From NCBI GenBank assembly GCA_910588045.1, contig CAJUPS010000001.1, forward strand, positions 133,953-197,952: DNA of 64,000 nucleotides, read 5' to 3'. The DNA comes from an uncultured Oscillospiraceae bacterium (GTDB lineage Bacteria > Bacillota > Clostridia > Oscillospirales > Oscillospiraceae). The translations under genes were made by a program, and so were the position numbers. The notes under the pieces were generated by a model that saw only the letters and a program-made list of their open reading frames with translations, ran no database searches and was not told the origin of the DNA. Shown piece by piece: positions 61,032 to 64,000 of this stretch (position 1 is the stretch's first letter; the number at the start of each line of letters is the position of its first letter).

Positions 61032-61054
61032 GGGCACCAGAAGGAGGGTGTGAC

Positions 61055-61513
61055 ATGAAAATCACGCTGAACCAGAATCCGTCCTTCCCCGAGACGGAGG
61101 TCATCATCAACTGTCCCCAGGCGGACGAGGACATCCTGCGTCTGGTGGCCATGCTGCGCATCCACCAGAGAAAGTTGGTGGGCGAGCGCAACGGAGAGCA
61201 GCACCTGTTGGATGTGAAGGAGATTCTCTACATTGATACGGCGGACAAAAAGACCTTCCTCTATACCGGGAGCGCCGTCTATGAATCGGCACTGCGGCTC
61301 TACGAGCTGGAGGATTCCCTGCGGGAGCTGGATTTCCTGCGGGCGGGCCGGTCCACCATAGTCAACTTCCGGCGGATCAAATCCATCCGCCCGGAGCTTG
61401 GCGGGCGGATGCTGGTGACCATGGACAACGGGGAGCAGGTGTACGTATCCCGCCAGTACGCCGGAGAGATGAAGGAGAAGCTGCGGGAGCTGGAAAGGAG
61501 TTTTCTGAAATGA
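61055..61513 (+). CDS. LytTR-domain DNA-binding protein
   Basis: A 152-aa transcription regulator. The C-terminal LytTR domain (about 50-150) contains LLDVKEILYIDTADKKTFLY, LDFLRAGRSTIVNFRRIKSI and GGRMLVTMDNGEQVYVSRQY. There is no receiver domain, so it belongs to the short LytTR type that is paired with a DUF3021 membrane protein (LytTR regulatory systems). AAGGAGGG precedes the ATG at 61055. It overlaps the next gene by 4 bp. Confidence 0.9.
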   Translation: MKITLNQNPSFPETEVIINCPQADEDILRLVAMLRIHQRKLVGERNGEQHLLDVKEILYIDTADKKTFLYTGSAVYESALRLYELEDSLRELDFLRAGRSTIVNFRRIKSIRPELGGRMLVTMDNGEQVYVSRQYAGEMKEKLRELERSFLK

Positions 61514-61959
61514 AGAGGTTTTTCAAGGGCATCATGGAGTGGAAGGCATCTGTGTGCGTCCTGTACACTGCGGCTATGTTTATCTACCTGGTTTTCTGCA
61601 CGGTGTTTCACAACGAGGAGATCTCGCTTACGATGCTGTGGACCCTGTTCATTGTGAGCGTAGTAGCCACGTTGATCCAGGGGATTTGTTTCTCCAACTG
61701 GATCTTCAAAAAACTGCGCTACACCTGGCGGAGCGTCCTGTTCGTGGTCCTGTTCCTGCCCACGCTGACCTTCTTTGCCTGGAAGGCGGAGTGGTTCCCC
61801 ATGGAGCAAGCGGGGGCCTGGGCCATGTTCATCGGGATGTTTTTCCTGACCTTCATCATCATGACCATCGGGTTCGACATCTATTTCCGCGTCACGGGCA
61901 GGAAGTACGACGGGATGCTGGGCCAGTACCGGAAGGAGAAGGAGGAAAAGGGGGAATAA
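61510..61959 (+). CDS. DUF3021 family membrane protein
   Basis: A 149-aa membrane protein with four hydrophobic segments (about 15-35, 42-62, 73-90 and 100-125), matching the DUF3021 family. In LytTR regulatory systems such proteins hold the partner regulator inactive at the membrane. It is translationally coupled to the LytTR gene (ATGA), and the operon ends at a hairpin shared with the convergent gene. Confidence 0.88.
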   Translation: MKRFFKGIMEWKASVCVLYTAAMFIYLVFCTVFHNEEISLTMLWTLFIVSVVATLIQGICFSNWIFKKLRYTWRSVLFVVLFLPTLTFFAWKAEWFPMEQAGAWAMFIGMFFLTFIIMTIGFDIYFRVTGRKYDGMLGQYRKEKEEKGE

Positions 61960-61968
61960 AGAAAATCC

Positions 61969-62009
61969 GGCCCCGGAGGCGGACTGTAGACAGTCCGGCC
62001 TCCGGGGCC
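61969..62009. terminator. Bidirectional terminator between convergent genes
   Basis: A 12-bp GC-rich outer stem (61969-61980 with 61998-62009; arm GGCCCCGGAGGC) encloses a second small stem (GGACTG/CAGTCC). It has TTTG after the + strand arm and GGATTTTC on the minus strand, so it can serve both the DUF3021 gene and the beta-helix gene. Confidence 0.8.
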
Positions 62010-62037
62010 TTTGTGCTGCTTTTTCTCGGGTTTTGGG

Positions 62038-63972
62038 TTATGCGGCCTGGTCCGCAAGGGCGGCTTCCAGCTCACCGTAGAAGACGGTCAGACGCTCGCC
62101 AAGGTCCATGACGATCATGTCGTCCTCTCCCTCGACGGTGACGGTGAGGTCGGCGCCCTTGTACTCCACAAAGTTCTCCAGAACCTCGCGCAGCAGGGCG
62201 ACGGTCACGATCTCGTCGGGGTCGAGGGGGTCGTCCTCGGTGTCGATGACCAGAGCTTCGGCAAGGCCCCAGTAGATGGCCTGGGCATAGTCGTGGTCGA
62301 TCCACTGGAAGTCCTCGGGGAGTTCCACATCCTCGACGCCCTCGTACTGGCGCAGAGCCTCCAGCAGCTCGGCAGTGGAGATCAGGCCAGCCAGAGGGGT
62401 TTCCTCGTCTTCGATGGTGGTAGTAGCGGCATCAGGAGTGAAGTCAGCGCCGTCCATCACGCCACCGAAGTCAGGTTCGGAGGGATTCTCCTCACCACCG
62501 GGGACATCGGGAGCGGGAATGGCGCTGAACGGAATGATCAATTCGATCTCATATACATTCCAGATATTTGGTTCCGTATCCTGCTTCCCGGCCTCAATGC
62601 GCTTGCCGTTTCCATCCAGGATCGCCTCGACAGGGTTTCCTTCCCTGTCAGTGATGGTCAGACTATTTTCTTCGTCAAGAAAAACAGTGAAACCATTGTT
62701 AGAGAAGTAAATTCCCTGTTCAATGATGGTATTACCGGGCATGGTAGTTTCAGTGAAGTTGACTTTCCCGCCCCAAGAGTTGGAAAGCTCGTAACCGGAG
62801 TTCTCGTCTTCACTTTCATTCTCTATGGTGCAGTTTGTAATATTAAATTCGCCATCCGTCAGCCGTAAAGTATTTCCTACATTGCTGCCCGCCTTGTTAT
62901 TACGCATAATGGTATTGCTAATGTTCACCGGCTGGACAATATCACCGCTGATGCGAATTGCGCCGCCCATTGCACCAGCTCCTGTAGCCTTATTCCCATC
63001 CAAAATGACACCATCAATCGTAACGGTATTTTTCTCCCCCATGAGCGAGGAAATCCCGCCGCCATGGCCCTTTGATTCATTTTCGGAGATAATAATCTCT
63101 TTCCCCTCATCTGCTGACAGATAGATGTTTCCGAGCCAAGCGCTTATTCCGCCCCCGCCATCTTTGGCCGTATTGTGGGTAATGCTCCCGCCAGTCATAT
63201 TAAATGTGGCATCCGTCTGAACACCTACACCGCCACCAAGGCCAGTGTTTCCGGTAATTTCTCCACCATTCATGGTAAATTGGGCATTGTTGGACACCCG
63301 TACACCACCGGCTCCATTAGTAGATTTATTTCCGGAAATCTCACCGCCTTCCATGGTGAAGCTGCTGTTGGCACCATTTACTGCGACACCACTCTGCATG
63401 TTCTGGGTGATCTCGCCACCCGTCATTATGAAGTCGCCCTCTTTGACGGTAACGCCAGTACCGCCGTAGCTGCTGAATCCTGTGATGGTCCCGCTCTCCA
63501 TGGTGAAGCTGGCGCCCTCATCGACAACCACGCCGTTAGCCGTGCCATTGCCTCCGGAAATTGCACCGCCGCCCGTCGTATCTTTTAGGGTCAATGAGGT
63601 ATCCTCGCCCTTTACAGTAAGGGTGGCCGTACCCTTCCAGTTCTCTCCGAGAATCGTTTGACCGTTCAGATCAAGCGTAATATCTTTGTTGTCGGAAATC
63701 GTAGCAGAGTTATTCGTATCACCCTTTTGATAGCTAACACTCTCATTGAGCTGAACATTGCGGGTGCCGTTATCCTCCCAGGCTTCAATAGCATAGTTGG
63801 ACGAGTCTGCAATTTGATCGCCATAGCCATAGCGACCACCGCCGAGGTCATATCCGCCGTTGCCATCAATGGCATCCTGCAACTGGCTAAAGCTCGCCGC
63901 AAAGGCGGTGGTAGACAGTAGCGACATTGCCATTACAAGGGCCAGAACCCGAGAAAAAATGCGTTTTTTCAT
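62038..63972 (-). CDS. Secreted protein with right-handed beta-helix repeats and SLH-like C-terminus
   Basis: A 644-aa exported protein. A signal peptide (about 1-26, core VLALVMAMSLLSTTAFA) is followed by a Gly/Asn/Thr-rich region of about 350 residues in which a repeat of the form NGGEITGN/MEGGEISGN recurs every 22-28 residues, the pattern of parallel beta-helix adhesins and pectate-lyase-like folds. The C-terminus (about 575-625) has a degenerate SLH-like helix pair (AQAIYWGLAEALVIDTEDDP). It probably sits on the cell surface. The repeat region is more AT-rich than most of the window. AAAGGA precedes the ATG, and the promoter is near the window end. Confidence 0.8.
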   Translation of the reverse strand: MKKRIFSRVLALVMAMSLLSTTAFAASFSQLQDAIDGNGGYDLGGGRYGYGDQIADSSNYAIEAWEDNGTRNVQLNESVSYQKGDTNNSATISDNKDITLDLNGQTILGENWKGTATLTVKGEDTSLTLKDTTGGGAISGGNGTANGVVVDEGASFTMESGTITGFSSYGGTGVTVKEGDFIMTGGEITQNMQSGVAVNGANSSFTMEGGEISGNKSTNGAGGVRVSNNAQFTMNGGEITGNTGLGGGVGVQTDATFNMTGGSITHNTAKDGGGGISAWLGNIYLSADEGKEIIISENESKGHGGGISSLMGEKNTVTIDGVILDGNKATGAGAMGGAIRISGDIVQPVNISNTIMRNNKAGSNVGNTLRLTDGEFNITNCTIENESEDENSGYELSNSWGGKVNFTETTMPGNTIIEQGIYFSNNGFTVFLDEENSLTITDREGNPVEAILDGNGKRIEAGKQDTEPNIWNVYEIELIIPFSAIPAPDVPGGEENPSEPDFGGVMDGADFTPDAATTTIEDEETPLAGLISTAELLEALRQYEGVEDVELPEDFQWIDHDYAQAIYWGLAEALVIDTEDDPLDPDEIVTVALLREVLENFVEYKGADLTVTVEGEDDMIVMDLGERLTVFYGELEAALADQAA

Positions 63973-64000
63973 AGTTTGTATCCTTTCTTTGCATTATTCG

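Overview
The window is chromosomal DNA from a GC-rich (by eye roughly 60% or more) Firmicute. The best fit is an Oscillospiraceae-type clostridium (Flavonifractor/Oscillibacter/Intestinimonas relatives), but this is inference. The clues are the clostridial IspH-S1 ribosomal protein fusion, HisZ with short-form HisG, a DUF4317 gene, sporulation genes (YunB, YtfJ/GerW, a D,D-carboxypeptidase) and a flagellin. Nothing indicates a plasmid or prophage. No tRNA, rRNA operon, CRISPR array or complete insertion sequence was seen.

Layout. 1-6.1 kb: 3' half of rpoB, complete rpoC and a small P-loop kinase on the + strand. 6.1-18.9 kb, minus strand: an M17 aminopeptidase; a hybrid histidine kinase with an HD-GYP-like protein; an antimicrobial-peptide-resistance-type cassette (response regulator, ABC ATPase, three related permeases, histidine kinase) with four direct repeats just upstream of the ATPase gene; a phosphoesterase; yunB; murD. 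18.95-21.5 kb, plus strand: RNase P RNA with a clear promoter and terminator, dapA, an AAC(6')-I-like acetyltransferase and a second GNAT. 21.5-27.7 kb, minus strand: Ca2+/Na+ exchanger, APH-fold protein, DUF4317, MFS transporter, YigZ/IMPACT protein and GNAT.

27.7-32.3 kb holds a divergent XRE-regulator/small-protein module, hflX and a very large flagellin behind a sigma-28-type promoter. 32.4-44.6 kb is a dense minus-strand housekeeping run: rpmE, ispH-rpsA fusion, plsC, cmk, a BaiN/HI0933-type flavoprotein, an RpiR regulator, a pseudouridine synthase, a D,D-carboxypeptidase, ytfJ, DUF2953, scpB, scpA, an M50 protease and a DUF362 ferredoxin-like protein. 44.9-48.9 kb, plus strand: a TVP38 membrane protein, a family 2 glycosyltransferase, and an ECF sigma factor with its probable anti-sigma partner. 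49-58 kb: an AraC regulator and a his operon (hisZGDCBHAFIE) led by a YerC/TrpR-like regulator. 58-64 kb: two copies of a 161-bp MITE-like repeat around a second XRE/small-protein module and ispE, then a small membrane protein, a PilZ protein, a LytTR/DUF3021 pair and a secreted beta-helix protein.

The most unusual material is small. First, the two paralogous XRE/small-protein modules have the same promoter-operator layout with different operator sequences. Second, the 161-bp terminal-inverted-repeat element supplies the stop codons of hisIE and ispE. Third, the helically phased repeat array upstream of the ABC cassette looks like a response-regulator site. Several dispersed hairpin families also occupy intergenic gaps. 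Flagellin, HD-GYP and PilZ proteins together suggest a motile organism with cyclic-di-GMP signalling.
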